Shown here in pieces: positions 17,246 through 26,463 of a stretch of DNA of 64,000 nt (its first letter is position 1; the number at the start of each line of letters is the position of its first letter). The position numbers and the translations under genes were made by a program. The notes beneath the pieces were generated by a model. That model made no database searches. It had not been told where the DNA came from and saw only the letters and a program-made list of their open reading frames with translations. Source of the DNA: Chloracidobacterium sp. (GTDB lineage: Bacteria; Acidobacteriota; Blastocatellia; Pyrinomonadales; Pyrinomonadaceae); the NCBI GenBank assembly GCA_015075585.1, contig JABTUB010000001.1, forward strand, positions 1,598,501 through 1,662,500, in the 5' to 3' direction.

Positions 17246-19841
17246 AGATAAGCTGGCAAAATTTCGGTTCCGCGCATCGCTGCCGCGGGCGTTCCGTATT
17301 TTGACGCTTTGTCTCCTCGCGATCGCAGGTTTCGCCGTTTTGGTCGGATTCTATCGAGGCAGGGCAACGAACGGCTTTAAGCTGAAGAGCGAACATACGC
17401 AGCTTTCGACCGAGGTGGTCTCCAACGTCAACGGCTACGAGCGTCTGGAGTCGGCCGACGGGCGGAAAAAGTATTTGATCCGGGCCGATAACGCCATAAC
17501 ATATTCGGATCAGCATCAGGAACTGTCAAATATGTCGCTCGAAACCTACGACGAGAGCGGCGCCGTGAACAGTACGATGACCGCCGGCACCGCGCTCTAC
17601 ATACCGGAAGCCGTAAGTATCTTCACACTCTATCTGAAGGACGCCGTCGCCATCAGCACAAACGACGGCATATCGATCAAGGGTGATAATGTTCGATACG
17701 ACAGGTCGAAGAATACTGCGGAAAGTGAAGATCCGGTAGAGTTTTCGCGTGGTGAACTGACGGGCAAGGCCAATGGTTTCACTGCGGATCTCGGCACCCG
17801 GCAGCTCGATCTTCTCCGTGACGTTAATTTCACAATGACAGATGCCGACGGCAGCGGCCGCGTCATGCACGTTGAAGCTGCATCGGCAACCTTTATAAAC
17901 GCCGATAAGAGGATCGACCTTAACGGAGGGATCGTGCTGACCGACCGCTCATCCGGCAGCACAACGGAAGCCAAAGCGGTGCGGGCATCCGTGTACCTCA
18001 GTAAAAGTCCGCTCGGAGATAGTCCTGCGGGTGATACGCAGCAGGTAAGGCCGGATCATTTTGAGCTGTTCGACAACGTTTCGATCGTTTCTACACGCAA
18101 CGGAAGCGTGCCGATGACCGTCAATGCCGGCTACGCCTCTTACAACAAACCGACGGATACGCTTGAGCTTAAGACCGATGCAGTGATAAACAACGGTGCC
18201 GGAAGCGTAATAAAGGCGGATCTTGTGCATTACGAACAAGGCCGCGGCCGCGTTCACCTTGAAAACAGAGCAGAACTTACGCAGAACGGCGATATTTCAC
18301 GCGCGGACGCGGTCGATGCAGTGTTGTTTCCCGACAGATCGTTGAACACGCTGACGATGAGCGGCAATGCTTCTGTATCGCGAACGACGGCGGAGCGAAC
18401 CGTCAGCGTCTCTGCTCCCGTTATCAATGCGGTCTGGAATACGATGCACCAGATGCAAAGTGCAAAGGCCGTTGGCTCTGCATCGGCCCGGATCGTCCCA
18501 ACGGCAAAAGGGGCCGCAGCTGTAACCGTTAATGCTGCAAAAGCGATCGAGGTCGCATTTGCCGGAGCGGATGCTTTGAACCGTATCGATGCGGACGGAC
18601 GCACATCCATAAAGATGGATGGCGACGGAGCAGCCACGAGAACCGTTACTGCGGATCGCATGAACACGATCTTCTATGCTGACGGCAAGAGTATTCGTAG
18701 GGCTGAGGCAATAGGCAACGCGGTGCTCTCGATCGAACCGCTGCAAGGCGGCCCCAACGTCTATCGAACCGACATCACTAGCCCCCGCTTTGATTGCGAT
18801 TTCTTTGCGAGCGGAAACTCAATCAAACTTTGTGCCGGAGTTAAACCGTCAAAAGCCGTTCGCCGGCCGATGTTCCAACAGGCCGGACGCGGTGAGCAAA
18901 CGCTTACGTCTGACCGGATGCGCGCGGTATTTCGTGACGATGACCGCCGTCTCGATCGTCTTGAGGCTGAAGGAAAGGCCAAATTCAATGAACTCGACAG
19001 GAATGCGGCAGCGGCAGCGATGACGTATTCTGACGACACCGGGGCGATAGCTCTGCGCGGCGGCGACCCTACAGTGTGGGACAGCAGCAGCCGTGCAAAG
19101 GCTCATGAGATCGATATTCTCTCACGCGATCAGCGTTCTGTACTCCGCGGTTCCGTCAGTACGACATTTTATACAAAACGCGCGGCAGGCGATGCCACGC
19201 CGTTCGGAGAGCCGGACAAGCCGATCTTCATCACCTCGGACACTGCGAATATCGACCATGCGGCCAAGGTCGGCCTTTTCGTCGGCAACGCACGGGGCTG
19301 GCAGGATGACAGTTATGTGCACGCCGAACGGTTCCAGATCGATCAGAATGGCGGAAAGTTCCATGCAGAAGGAACTGTTCGGTCAACGGCCTATGAGGTC
19401 AAACAAAAGGTGAACGGTAAAGAAACGGATGCGCCCGTATTCGCAACCGCACAGGCGATGGACTACGATCGTGACACCCGCGTCATCCGCTATCGCGGCG
19501 ATGTAGATATCCGGCAGGGTACAGATCGCATCACCGGGCAAAGTGCTGACATCTCGCTTGACGACAAGCGCAGATTAAGCAAGATGACCGCCGGAACGTC
19601 AGTAGTTCTGACACAACCCGGACGCAAAGCGACGGGCGACTGGATGCAATATACTGCGGATAATGAGGTTGCAATATTGAGGGGCGAGCCGGCCACGGTC
19701 GCTGATACGCAGTCAGGATCATCTCGCGGCACCGAAATTACGGTCTATATGCGTGAAAAGAGGGTCTCCGGCACCGGAAAAACGCGAAAGGGAACCGGGG
19801 GACGAATGAGAACTGTATATGAGGTAAAGCCGGGACAATGA
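17229..19841 (+). CDS. LptC/LptA-like (OstA repeat) lipopolysaccharide transport protein
   Basis: 870 residues. A single N-terminal membrane anchor (about 18-40) is followed by an LptC-like region, then a long periplasmic part built of repeated OstA/LptA-type beta-strand units, recognisable from recurring motifs such as '[11 protein letters not shown]', '[10 protein letters not shown]' and '[19 protein letters not shown]'. In other bacteria LptC (about 190 residues) and LptA (about 185) are separate; here one chain is several times longer, so it may form much of the periplasmic bridge alone. The ATG at 17229 is chosen because it directly precedes the basic anchor sequence; an upstream ATG lies deeper in recJ. 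The stop overlaps lptB (ATGA), which fixes the pathway assignment. Confidence 0.85.
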   Translation: MPTINKDKLAKFRFRASLPRAFRILTLCLLAIAGFAVLVGFYRGRATNGFKLKSEHTQLSTEVVSNVNGYERLESADGRKKYLIRADNAITYSDQHQELSNMSLETYDESGAVNSTMTAGTALYIPEAVSIFTLYLKDAVAISTNDGISIKGDNVRYDRSKNTAESEDPVEFSRGELTGKANGFTADLGTRQLDLLRDVNFTMTDADGSGRVMHVEAASATFINADKRIDLNGGIVLTDRSSGSTTEAKAVRASVYLSKSPLGDSPAGDTQQVRPDHFELFDNVSIVSTRNGSVPMTVNAGYASYNKPTDTLELKTDAVINNGAGSVIKADLVHYEQGRGRVHLENRAELTQNGDISRADAVDAVLFPDRSLNTLTMSGNASVSRTTAERTVSVSAPVINAVWNTMHQMQSAKAVGSASARIVPTAKGAAAVTVNAAKAIEVAFAGADALNRIDADGRTSIKMDGDGAATRTVTADRMNTIFYADGKSIRRAEAIGNAVLSIEPLQGGPNVYRTDITSPRFDCDFFASGNSIKLCAGVKPSKAVRRPMFQQAGRGEQTLTSDRMRAVFRDDDRRLDRLEAEGKAKFNELDRNAAAAAMTYSDDTGAIALRGGDPTVWDSSSRAKAHEIDILSRDQRSVLRGSVSTTFYTKRAAGDATPFGEPDKPIFITSDTANIDHAAKVGLFVGNARGWQDDSYVHAERFQIDQNGGKFHAEGTVRSTAYEVKQKVNGKETDAPVFATAQAMDYDRDTRVIRYRGDVDIRQGTDRITGQSADISLDDKRRLSKMTAGTSVVLTQPGRKATGDWMQYTADNEVAILRGEPATVADTQSGSSRGTEITVYMREKRVSGTGKTRKGTGGRMRTVYEVKPGQ

Positions 19842-20614
19842 TGATGGCATTAGAGACCGAGCAAACCGATCCGACGGAAGGCGCAGCAGGCAAAGGCGTC
19901 CTTGGCGGTTACGGCCTGCAGAAGACCTTTGCCGGCCGTCGCGTCGTTGACGGCGTTACGATCGAGGTCGCTCCCGGGCAGGTCGTAGGGCTTCTGGGGG
20001 CGAACGGCGCCGGCAAGACCACAACCTTCTATATGATCGTCGGGCTGGAACGGACCGAAGCCGGACGAATTGAGATCTTCGGCGACGATGTAACCGAGCT
20101 GCCAATGTATCTCAGAGCACGGCTGGGCGTCGGATATTTGCCGCAGGAGCCGTCCATATTCCGCAAGCTGACCGCAGAACAGAACATCCTTGCCGTGCTT
20201 GAAACGATGCCGATGAGCCGCGACGAGCGCTTTGCCCGCCTCGAGGAACTTCTTGAAGAATTTGGCGTGACCGAGGTGCGGAAGGTCCGCGGCGATGCAT
20301 TGTCGGGCGGTGAGCGGCGGCGTGTCGAGATCGCCCGCTGTTTGGCGACCGAGCCGCGATTTATCCTTTTGGATGAGCCTTTTGCCGGCATCGATCCCAT
20401 AGCCATCGACGACATTCGGCAGATCATTATGTATCTGAAGAGCCAAGGCATCGGCATTCTGATCACCGATCATAACGTAAGGGAAACGCTTGGCATCACC
20501 GACAAAGCCTATATTCTTGCCGACGGCCGCACGCTCAGATCCGGCCTTCCGACCGAACTTGTGACCGACCCGGAAGTACGCCGATTATACCTCGGCGAGA
20601 GATTTTCCTTATAG
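19838..20614 (+). CDS. lptB: Lipopolysaccharide export ATP-binding protein LptB
   Basis: A 258-residue ABC ATPase that powers LPS extraction from the inner membrane with LptF and LptG, which are not encoded in this window. Walker [10 protein letters not shown] is near residue 55, the signature LSGGERRR near 161, and Walker [14 protein letters not shown] near 179. The LptB-typical [14 protein letters not shown] occurs near residue 103. About 22 residues precede the usual family start. It is translationally coupled to the LptC/OstA gene, and rpoN follows, the standard order in many Gram-negative genomes. Confidence 0.96.
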   Translation: MMMALETEQTDPTEGAAGKGVLGGYGLQKTFAGRRVVDGVTIEVAPGQVVGLLGANGAGKTTTFYMIVGLERTEAGRIEIFGDDVTELPMYLRARLGVGYLPQEPSIFRKLTAEQNILAVLETMPMSRDERFARLEELLEEFGVTEVRKVRGDALSGGERRRVEIARCLATEPRFILLDEPFAGIDPIAIDDIRQIIMYLKSQGIGILITDHNVRETLGITDKAYILADGRTLRSGLPTELVTDPEVRRLYLGERFSL

Positions 20615-20648
20615 AAGAGGGCACGTTTTTCTTTTCGCGGTAAAAGGC

Positions 20649-20654
20649 TATAAT
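20649..20654 (+). promoter_or_regulatory. -10 element upstream of rpoN
   Basis: A consensus TATAAT lies 47 bases before the rpoN ATG. The -35 position is T-rich (TTTTTC) and weak. It would allow rpoN and the downstream genes to be transcribed independently of the lpt genes. Confidence 0.5.
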
Positions 20655-20701
20655 TTAGCAACAAGAGCACTTAACCTTGCTCCGCCCTTCGTTTGGCAGC
20701 T

Positions 20702-22270
20702 ATGTCATCTTTAAGGCTTACACAAAACCTTTCGCAGCGTATGGTCCTGACGCCCCAACTGAGGCAAAGGATCGAAATGCTGCAGATGACGACCATGGAA
20801 CTCAGTGAGCTGATCGAGCAGGAGCTTACGGCCAACCCTGTACTTGAAGAGGTGATGCCGGGTGATGAGGTGCAGGAGATCTCAGAAGGCATCCTCGACC
20901 AGAACTCGGATGGCAGCGAAGCTGATGCGGCATTCGAACCGTCGGCCAATACTGAGCCGAATACGATATCTGAAGATGAATATGCTGATCTTGATACGTC
21001 GCTGATCAGCGGAACGCCGATGGAAGGCATCTCGTATGAAGATGCGTCCGGTGATGACGAACCGCATACAGAATCATCAGACTCTTTCGATGAGATCGAC
21101 TTCGGCAGGGAGTTTCAGGACTATCTCGACCCCGGATATAGGACCCAAGAGATCGAATACAAGGACGACGCCCCGAGTTTTGAGCAGTTCCTTTCGCATT
21201 CGCCGTCGCTGACGGAGCATCTGGAATGGCAGCTCAATCTGACCGATATCAGGCCCGACGTTTTTGATGCAGCACAGCTCATCATCGGCAATTTGGATGA
21301 GGACGGCCGGCTCAGTATCGCTCTCGAAGAGATCGCTCAACTTGCCGAATGCCCGATAGAGACGGCCTTTACGGCTCAGCGTATCGTGATCGCCCTCGAT
21401 CCCGTCGGATGCGGAGCAAGGGATGTGCGAGAATGCCTGATCGCTCAGCTTGAGGCTAAGGACCTCGGCACTTCTCTCGCCGCGACACTTGTGAGCGAGC
21501 ATTTCGAAGACCTTCAGCCGCATAGGCTCCAGCATTTAGCAAAAGCAACAGGTTTCGAAATCCACAAGCTCGATGAGGAGATATCGCACATTCGCGAGCT
21601 CGACCCGTACCCGGGCCGCCGTTTCTCATCCGGGGAAACTCACTATGTGGCGCCCGAGGTCTATATCGAAAAGGTGGATGATGAATATCTCATCTATTTC
21701 GTTGACGACGGCAGCCCCAGGCTCCGGATCTCTCCGACGTACAATAAGCTCGTCGATCAGCCCGATACGTCGAAAGAGACGAGGGATTTCATAAAGGACA
21801 AGGTCCGTGCTGCTGTGGATCTTCTCCGTAATATCGAGCACCGCCGGCAAACGATATATCGGGTTGTCGAGTGCATAGTGAAACGGCAGTCAGAATTCCT
21901 CGATCACGGTGTGGAATACCTGAAACCGATGATGCTGAAAGATGTTGCCGAAGATATCGGGATGCACCTATCGACCATTTCGCGGGTAGTCAACCGCAAA
22001 TATGCCCATACACCGCAGGGCGTAATAGAGCTTCGCCGCTTTTTTAGCGAAGGTATGATGAATGAGGACGGTGAAGAGGTTTCGACGCGTCTTTTGAAGT
22101 TAAAGATCAAGAAGCTGATCGAAGATGAGGACTCGAAGAAGCCGCTCACGGACGATCAGATCGTCGGCATCCTCAATAAGGACGGCGTTAAACTGTCACG
22201 CCGAACTGTCGCAAAATATCGGGATCAAATGCAGATCCCGGGTTCCAGGGAACGAAAAACGATGCTTTGA
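20702..22270 (+). CDS. rpoN: RNA polymerase sigma-54 factor RpoN
   Basis: A 522-residue alternative sigma factor that directs polymerase to -24/-12 promoters and needs enhancer-binding ATPases. The glutamine-rich activator-interaction region is at the N-terminus (LTQNLSQRMVLTPQLRQRI), followed by an acidic spacer (about 50-140), a core-binding domain (about 150-340), a helix-turn-helix (MHLSTISRVVNRKY), and the C-terminal RpoN box read as RRTVAKYRDQ. The ATG at 20702 is preferred over a TTG nine bases upstream. No sigma-54 activator gene is in the window. It leads the hpf-rapZ-PTS gene group. Confidence 0.96.
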   Translation: MSSLRLTQNLSQRMVLTPQLRQRIEMLQMTTMELSELIEQELTANPVLEEVMPGDEVQEISEGILDQNSDGSEADAAFEPSANTEPNTISEDEYADLDTSLISGTPMEGISYEDASGDDEPHTESSDSFDEIDFGREFQDYLDPGYRTQEIEYKDDAPSFEQFLSHSPSLTEHLEWQLNLTDIRPDVFDAAQLIIGNLDEDGRLSIALEEIAQLAECPIETAFTAQRIVIALDPVGCGARDVRECLIAQLEAKDLGTSLAATLVSEHFEDLQPHRLQHLAKATGFEIHKLDEEISHIRELDPYPGRRFSSGETHYVAPEVYIEKVDDEYLIYFVDDGSPRLRISPTYNKLVDQPDTSKETRDFIKDKVRAAVDLLRNIEHRRQTIYRVVECIVKRQSEFLDHGVEYLKPMMLKDVAEDIGMHLSTISRVVNRKYAHTPQGVIELRRFFSEGMMNEDGEEVSTRLLKLKIKKLIEDEDSKKPLTDDQIVGILNKDGVKLSRRTVAKYRDQMQIPGSRERKTML

Positions 22271-22283
22271 TCGAGGTAGATGA

Positions 22284-22628
22284 ATGAATATTGAAATTAC
22301 CGGAAGACATATCGAAGTAACGGAGGCCTTACGCGATCACGCTACAGGCCAATTTGAAAGGCTCGAACAACTGTTCGAGGGCAAACCCGTTTCCGTACAC
22401 CTCATTCTTGAGGTTGAAAGGGGACGGCATCGGACCGAAGCCGTTGTGAAATGGCGCAATGATGTGCTTGCGGCTTTTTCGGATGATCCTGATATGTACC
22501 ATTCGATAGCCACAACTGTCGGGAAGATCGAGAAACAGGCTCGCCGCCTGAAGGATAAGATCATTGATAAGTCCCACAAGGCAACAAAGGCATCGCTGAT
22601 CGGCAACGAGAACGCCGCAACTGACTAG
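22284..22628 (+). CDS. hpf: Ribosome hibernation promoting factor (short HPF/YfiA type)
   Basis: A 114-residue protein of the HPF/RaiA family that binds the 30S subunit in stationary phase and stops translation. The beta-alpha-beta fold is seen from NIEITGRHIEVTEALRDH, through LEVERGRHRTEAVV, to a basic C-terminal helix (KIEKQARRLKDKIIDKSHK). It lacks the long dimerisation domain, so it is the short form. It starts 13 bases after rpoN, the arrangement found in many proteobacteria and acidobacteria, and is probably co-transcribed with it. Confidence 0.92.
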   Translation: MNIEITGRHIEVTEALRDHATGQFERLEQLFEGKPVSVHLILEVERGRHRTEAVVKWRNDVLAAFSDDPDMYHSIATTVGKIEKQARRLKDKIIDKSHKATKASLIGNENAATD

Positions 22629-22775
22629 CGGATAATGTCCGATCTCGGCCTATGCAGTTCTGCCGCGGTAAGAACGGCGGCGCGGCCAATATGTGTACAG
22701 GTACTTTGATCGCCGGGTTGCGAACCTAATACTGCATCAAGGCTGCGCGCACCTTTTAGCGGCGGCAAATGATCA

Positions 22776-23672
22776 ATGGAAGGACGACTAAAACACGGAT
22801 CGGGCCTGCTGCCTCTGATAATCATCACGGGTTTGAGCGGCTCCGGAATGAGTTCCGCAACCGATGCGTTCGAGGACCTCGGCTATTTTTGCGTCGATAA
22901 TCTTCCGCTTACGATGCTTTCAACATTCGGGCGGCTTATGATCCCGGCGGAAGGAGAGAAACCTGCGATCGAGCACGCCGTGCTCGTGATAAATATCCGC
23001 GAACGCCACTTCCTGCCCGATTTCTCGACCGAGCTCAAGAAGCTCTCAAAACGCAAACTTGCTCCGTTCATCGTTTTTTTCGAAGCCTCTGACGAAGTTC
23101 TGCAACGCAGGTTCTCTGAGACAAGGAGGCCCCATCCGGCAGACAAAGGTAAAGGCCTCGTTACGGCCATTCGTTCTGAACGTAAGGCCCTTACAGACGT
23201 GAAACGCATGGCCGATCTGATCATCGATACGTCCGATCTTACGGTTCACACTCTGCGGCGTCTGATCGTGCAGAAGTTCAGCGGCAGGCCCGAAGGGCAG
23301 CCCCTTCAGGTCGAGATAGTCAGCTTCGGACACAAATTCGGCAACCCGCAGGGTGTCGATCTGATGTTCGATGTTCGGCATTTACCGAACCCGTATTTTA
23401 ATAAAGATCTGAAGGCTCTTCCGGGCGATGATCCGCGTGTGATCGAGTTCCTTGAAAAGGAGCCGGAAGTTGCCGAAACGATCGGCAGGATCACGGAACT
23501 GTTAGAATATCTTTTGCCGCTTTACCAACGCGAAGGTAAATCATATCTTACGATAGGTATCGGCTGTACCGGCGGCAGGCATCGCTCGGTGATGTCAGCA
23601 AATTCTATCGCTCACGTGTTAAAGAGTGCGGGCTACGACGTGCTGACCGTTCATCGTGACATAACAAAGTGA
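22776..23672 (+). CDS. rapZ: RapZ-family nucleotide-binding protein with altered Walker A
   Basis: 298 residues of the RapZ (YvcJ) family. Members bind nucleotides and signalling molecules; in Escherichia coli RapZ is an adaptor controlling GlmZ sRNA and amino-sugar synthesis. The N-terminal P-loop reads GLSGSGMSS, so the Walker A lysine is Met25 (codon ATG), although EDLGYFCVDNLP, RRFSETRRPHP and the C-terminal IGIGCTGGRHRSV core are intact. ATP/GTP hydrolysis may be lost while the C-terminal binding domain works. A 147-base gap precedes it, and the EIIA gene follows after one base. The family is certain; the biochemical role in this lineage is not known. Confidence 0.93.
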   Translation: MEGRLKHGSGLLPLIIITGLSGSGMSSATDAFEDLGYFCVDNLPLTMLSTFGRLMIPAEGEKPAIEHAVLVINIRERHFLPDFSTELKKLSKRKLAPFIVFFEASDEVLQRRFSETRRPHPADKGKGLVTAIRSERKALTDVKRMADLIIDTSDLTVHTLRRLIVQKFSGRPEGQPLQVEIVSFGHKFGNPQGVDLMFDVRHLPNPYFNKDLKALPGDDPRVIEFLEKEPEVAETIGRITELLEYLLPLYQREGKSYLTIGIGCTGGRHRSVMSANSIAHVLKSAGYDVLTVHRDITK

Positions 23673-23673
23673 T

Positions 23674-24108
23674 ATGGAAGAAAGAACAGATATCGGCGGC
23701 GTGATCGTCTCACACGGACAGGTTGCGACTGAGCTTTTGGCGGCCGCGGAGACAGTTGTCGGCGATCTGACCAACCTTGCTGCGGTCTCCATCGGCTGGC
23801 ACGATGATGTAGAGGCGGCAAAGGCCGAGATCGAACGAGCCATCAGTGAAGTGTCGCACGGAGCGGGCGTTCTACTGCTGACAGATATGTTCGGAGGAAC
23901 GCCGACGAACATTTCGGCGATGTTTCTCAAGGAGGGAGAGGTCGAGATCGTGACCGGTGTGAATCTGCCGATGGTCATCAAACTTGCTACGACCAATAAA
24001 GGGATCGGCCTTAATGAGCTTGCAGAAGAACTCGAGGAGCAAGGAAAATCGGCGATTTGCAGGGCAAGCGTGCTGCTGGCTCCCGCATCACAGAAAAAGG
24101 ATGCTTGA
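23674..24108 (+). CDS. PTS EIIA component, mannose family
   Basis: A 144-residue EIIA-Man-type phosphocarrier. The phosphorylated histidine lies in VIVSHGQVA near residue 14, and the family signature LLTDMFGGTPTN is near residue 70. No PTS membrane permease is encoded nearby, so this is more likely part of a regulatory phosphorelay than a sugar importer, as proposed for similar rpoN-rapZ-linked sets in other Gram-negative bacteria. It sits one base after rapZ and overlaps the HPr gene by eight bases. Confidence 0.93.
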   Translation: MEERTDIGGVIVSHGQVATELLAAAETVVGDLTNLAAVSIGWHDDVEAAKAEIERAISEVSHGAGVLLLTDMFGGTPTNISAMFLKEGEVEIVTGVNLPMVIKLATTNKGIGLNELAEELEEQGKSAICRASVLLAPASQKKDA

Positions 24109-24376
24109 GCAGCAGGTTCGGCTTATCAATCCCTTGGGCCTGCATGCCAGAGCGGCCGCAAAAGTGGTCAAGTGTGCCGCTGTATTTGAAAGCAGTGTGG
24201 CACTGACAGACCTGAAGAAAGGCACGCATGCCGATGCACGGTCGATCCTGAGCTTGCTGGCTCTTTCTGCCGTTGCCGGTACCGAATTACTGATAAGTGT
24301 CAGCGGATCTGATGAAGAGCAGGCTATGGAAACGCTGGTTGAGATGTTCCGAACGGGCTTCGGAGAATTAGTATGA
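24101..24376 (+). CDS. ptsH: Phosphocarrier protein HPr
   Basis: A 91-residue HPr. The active-site histidine is in NPLGLHARAA near residue 16, and the regulatory-serine region reads DARSILSLLAL, so a serine is kept at the position that HPr kinase modifies in other bacteria. The ATG at 24101 lies inside the end of the EIIA gene; a longer in-frame reading would only translate EIIA sequence. No enzyme I or HPr kinase gene is present in this window. The stop overlaps the arginase start (ATGA). Confidence 0.93.
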   Translation: MLEQQVRLINPLGLHARAAAKVVKCAAVFESSVALTDLKKGTHADARSILSLLALSAVAGTELLISVSGSDEEQAMETLVEMFRTGFGELV

Positions 24377-25302
24377 ATGAAAAGAAGGCCGGGATCCTCG
24401 GCGTGCCGCTGGGTTTCGGAGCAGGGCAGACGGGCAGTGAACTCGGCGTCAACGCGATGCGTCTTTCGAAGGTGCGCGGCCGCTACCTTGCGGAGCATAT
24501 CAATGATCTCGGGATCGGTGTTAACGACCACGGCGATGTTGAGATCGTGCGTCCGGCCTTTCCGCACGGCGACAATCCAAAGCATCTTGCGGAAATGCTG
24601 GCATCGAGCAAGAACATCGTCGGCAAGCTGAGTGAGATACTGGCCACAGATGAGTTTCCGATAATCCTCGGCGGCGACCACTCGATCGCGATCCCAACAT
24701 TTTCGGCACTTTCGGCTCATTACAGAAGGAACGATCAGGAGATCGGCCTGATATGGTTCGATGCGCACGCCGATATCAACACGCCGGAGACCTCGCCGTC
24801 AGGCAATATCCATGGAATGCCGCTCGCTGTCCTGCTTGGCCGCGGGAACAGCGAATTGGTCAATATGTGCGGATTTGCACCAAAGCTCAACACACGATAC
24901 ATCGCCCATATCGGCGCTCGCGATATTGATCCGGGCGAAAAGGCGAACATCGAGGCGATGGGCATACGCTCACAATTCTTTACGATGAGCGACATCGACC
25001 GCCGCGGAATGGCCGCCTGTGTGGAGGATGCTCTAAGGATCGTATCGGCCGCGCCGGGCGGCTTTGCCGTAACATTCGATGTGGACGGCATCGATCCGCG
25101 CTTCGCGCCGGGGTCGGGTACGCTTGTTCGCGGCGGTGCAACCTATCGCGAAGCTCACCTTGCACTGGAAATGATGGCAGAACATGGCGGAATGCGCTCA
25201 TTTGAGATCGTTGAGGTGAATCCGCTTCTCGATCAATCGAATATTACGGTCGAATTGGCGTGTGAGCTTATACTTTCTGCACTTGGCAAGACAATACTTT
25301 AG
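24373..25302 (+). CDS. rocF: Arginase
   Basis: A 309-residue binuclear manganese enzyme of the ureohydrolase family that cleaves arginine to ornithine and urea. Manganese ligands are visible in GGDHSIA (near residue 101), DAHADINT (near 129) and DVDGIDP (near 236). SGNIHGMPLA with the substrate-binding Ser/Asn/His pattern marks arginase rather than agmatinase. It is translationally coupled to HPr, an unexpected partner, and suggests that arginine breakdown is co-expressed with the regulatory PTS. No urease or ornithine aminotransferase is adjacent. Confidence 0.9.
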   Translation: MNEKKAGILGVPLGFGAGQTGSELGVNAMRLSKVRGRYLAEHINDLGIGVNDHGDVEIVRPAFPHGDNPKHLAEMLASSKNIVGKLSEILATDEFPIILGGDHSIAIPTFSALSAHYRRNDQEIGLIWFDAHADINTPETSPSGNIHGMPLAVLLGRGNSELVNMCGFAPKLNTRYIAHIGARDIDPGEKANIEAMGIRSQFFTMSDIDRRGMAACVEDALRIVSAAPGGFAVTFDVDGIDPRFAPGSGTLVRGGATYREAHLALEMMAEHGGMRSFEIVEVNPLLDQSNITVELACELILSALGKTIL

Positions 25303-25341
25303 AAGAAAACGGCCAATTGACCGGCCACTTAGATATTGAAT

Positions 25342-26463
25342 ATGAAACTTCGGATAGGTGTGATCTTTGGAGGACGATCGGGTGAACACGCGATCTCGAT
25401 CCGCTCTGCTCAAACGGTGATCGAACAAGCAGATGCCGAGAAGTATCAATTAGTGCCCCTTGCGATAACTCCCGAAGGGAATTGGCTGTCGCCGGCCGAC
25501 TCACTGGATCTTTTTAACGATGAAACGGTCGATCATTTCAGGAAGCACTTCGGCGAACCTTCAGCCGTCGTTACGAACGATACTGCAGAGTCACGGCTCA
25601 GCGGCGTGCCGGCCCTTCTCGCCGCAGAGCTGATCGATATTGCTTTTCCCGTGCTTCACGGCACTTTCGGCGAGGACGGCACTATTCAGGGACTCCTTGA
25701 GATGGCCGATCTTCCCTATATCGGCTGCGGCGTACTCGCGTCTAGCTGCGGGATGGATAAGGTCGTTATGAAGACACTATTCCGTGAAGCAGGCCTGCCG
25801 ATCTGTGAATATGTGTGGTTCCTCCGCTCCGAGTTCGAGTCGGATCGCGATAAGGTCTTGACTCTTATCGAGTCGAAGATCGGTTTCCCATGTTTCGTAA
25901 AGCCGGCAAACCTTGGCTCCTCGGTCGGCGTATCACGGGCAAATGACGCTCTCGCCCTTCATAATGCCATAGTCGAGGCCGCGAAGTACGATCGTAAGAT
26001 CATCGTTGAAGAGGGCTTGGATATGCGTGAGATCGAGTGTGCCGTGATGGGCAATGATCGCCCCGCAGCAAGCGAGCCCGGCGAATATCTCATCCGTGAT
26101 GATACAAAGGCATTTCTCGATTACACGGAAAAGTATTCGGGCACCGGAAATAACGAATTCGTTGTCCCGTCACCGATCTCGACCGAATTGACGGTAAAGA
26201 TAAAGCAATTGGCTGTTGATTCCTTCAAGGCTATCGACGGATCGGGGCTTGCCCGCGTTGATTTCTTTTTACGTAAGGACAACGGTTCGCTGCTTGTTAA
26301 CGAGATCAACACAATGCCGGGGCTGACAAGCGCCTCGGGCTTTCCGAAGATGTGGGCCGCGAGCGGCAAGCCTTTCTCGGCGGTTATTGACGAACTTGTG
26401 GAACTCGGGCTTGAGCGTTATAAGGATAAACAGCGCAACAGTTACTTCTTTGGCGAATCGTAG
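25342..26463 (+). CDS. ddl: D-alanine--D-alanine ligase
   Basis: A 373-residue ATP-grasp enzyme that makes the D-Ala-D-Ala dipeptide for peptidoglycan. It begins with the family's MKLRIGVIFGGRSGEHAIS, has HGTFGEDGTIQGLLE near residue 98, the ATP-grasp region near KPANLGSSVGVS, and ends with the NEINTMPGLTSASGFPKMW substrate motif. The ATG at 25342 fits the family start better than a TTG six bases earlier. Its last 22 bases overlap the convergent VWFA gene on the other strand. Confidence 0.96.
   Translation: MKLRIGVIFGGRSGEHAISIRSAQTVIEQADAEKYQLVPLAITPEGNWLSPADSLDLFNDETVDHFRKHFGEPSAVVTNDTAESRLSGVPALLAAELIDIAFPVLHGTFGEDGTIQGLLEMADLPYIGCGVLASSCGMDKVVMKTLFREAGLPICEYVWFLRSEFESDRDKVLTLIESKIGFPCFVKPANLGSSVGVSRANDALALHNAIVEAAKYDRKIIVEEGLDMREIECAVMGNDRPAASEPGEYLIRDDTKAFLDYTEKYSGTGNNEFVVPSPISTELTVKIKQLAVDSFKAIDGSGLARVDFFLRKDNGSLLVNEINTMPGLTSASGFPKMWAASGKPFSAVIDELVELGLERYKDKQRNSYFFGES

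Noticed and set aside
22629..22775. Possible small gene or HPr-kinase remnant between hpf and rapZ
   Set aside because: No frame shows kinase motifs, no strong hairpin with a T-run is present, and the 147 bases look like ordinary spacer.
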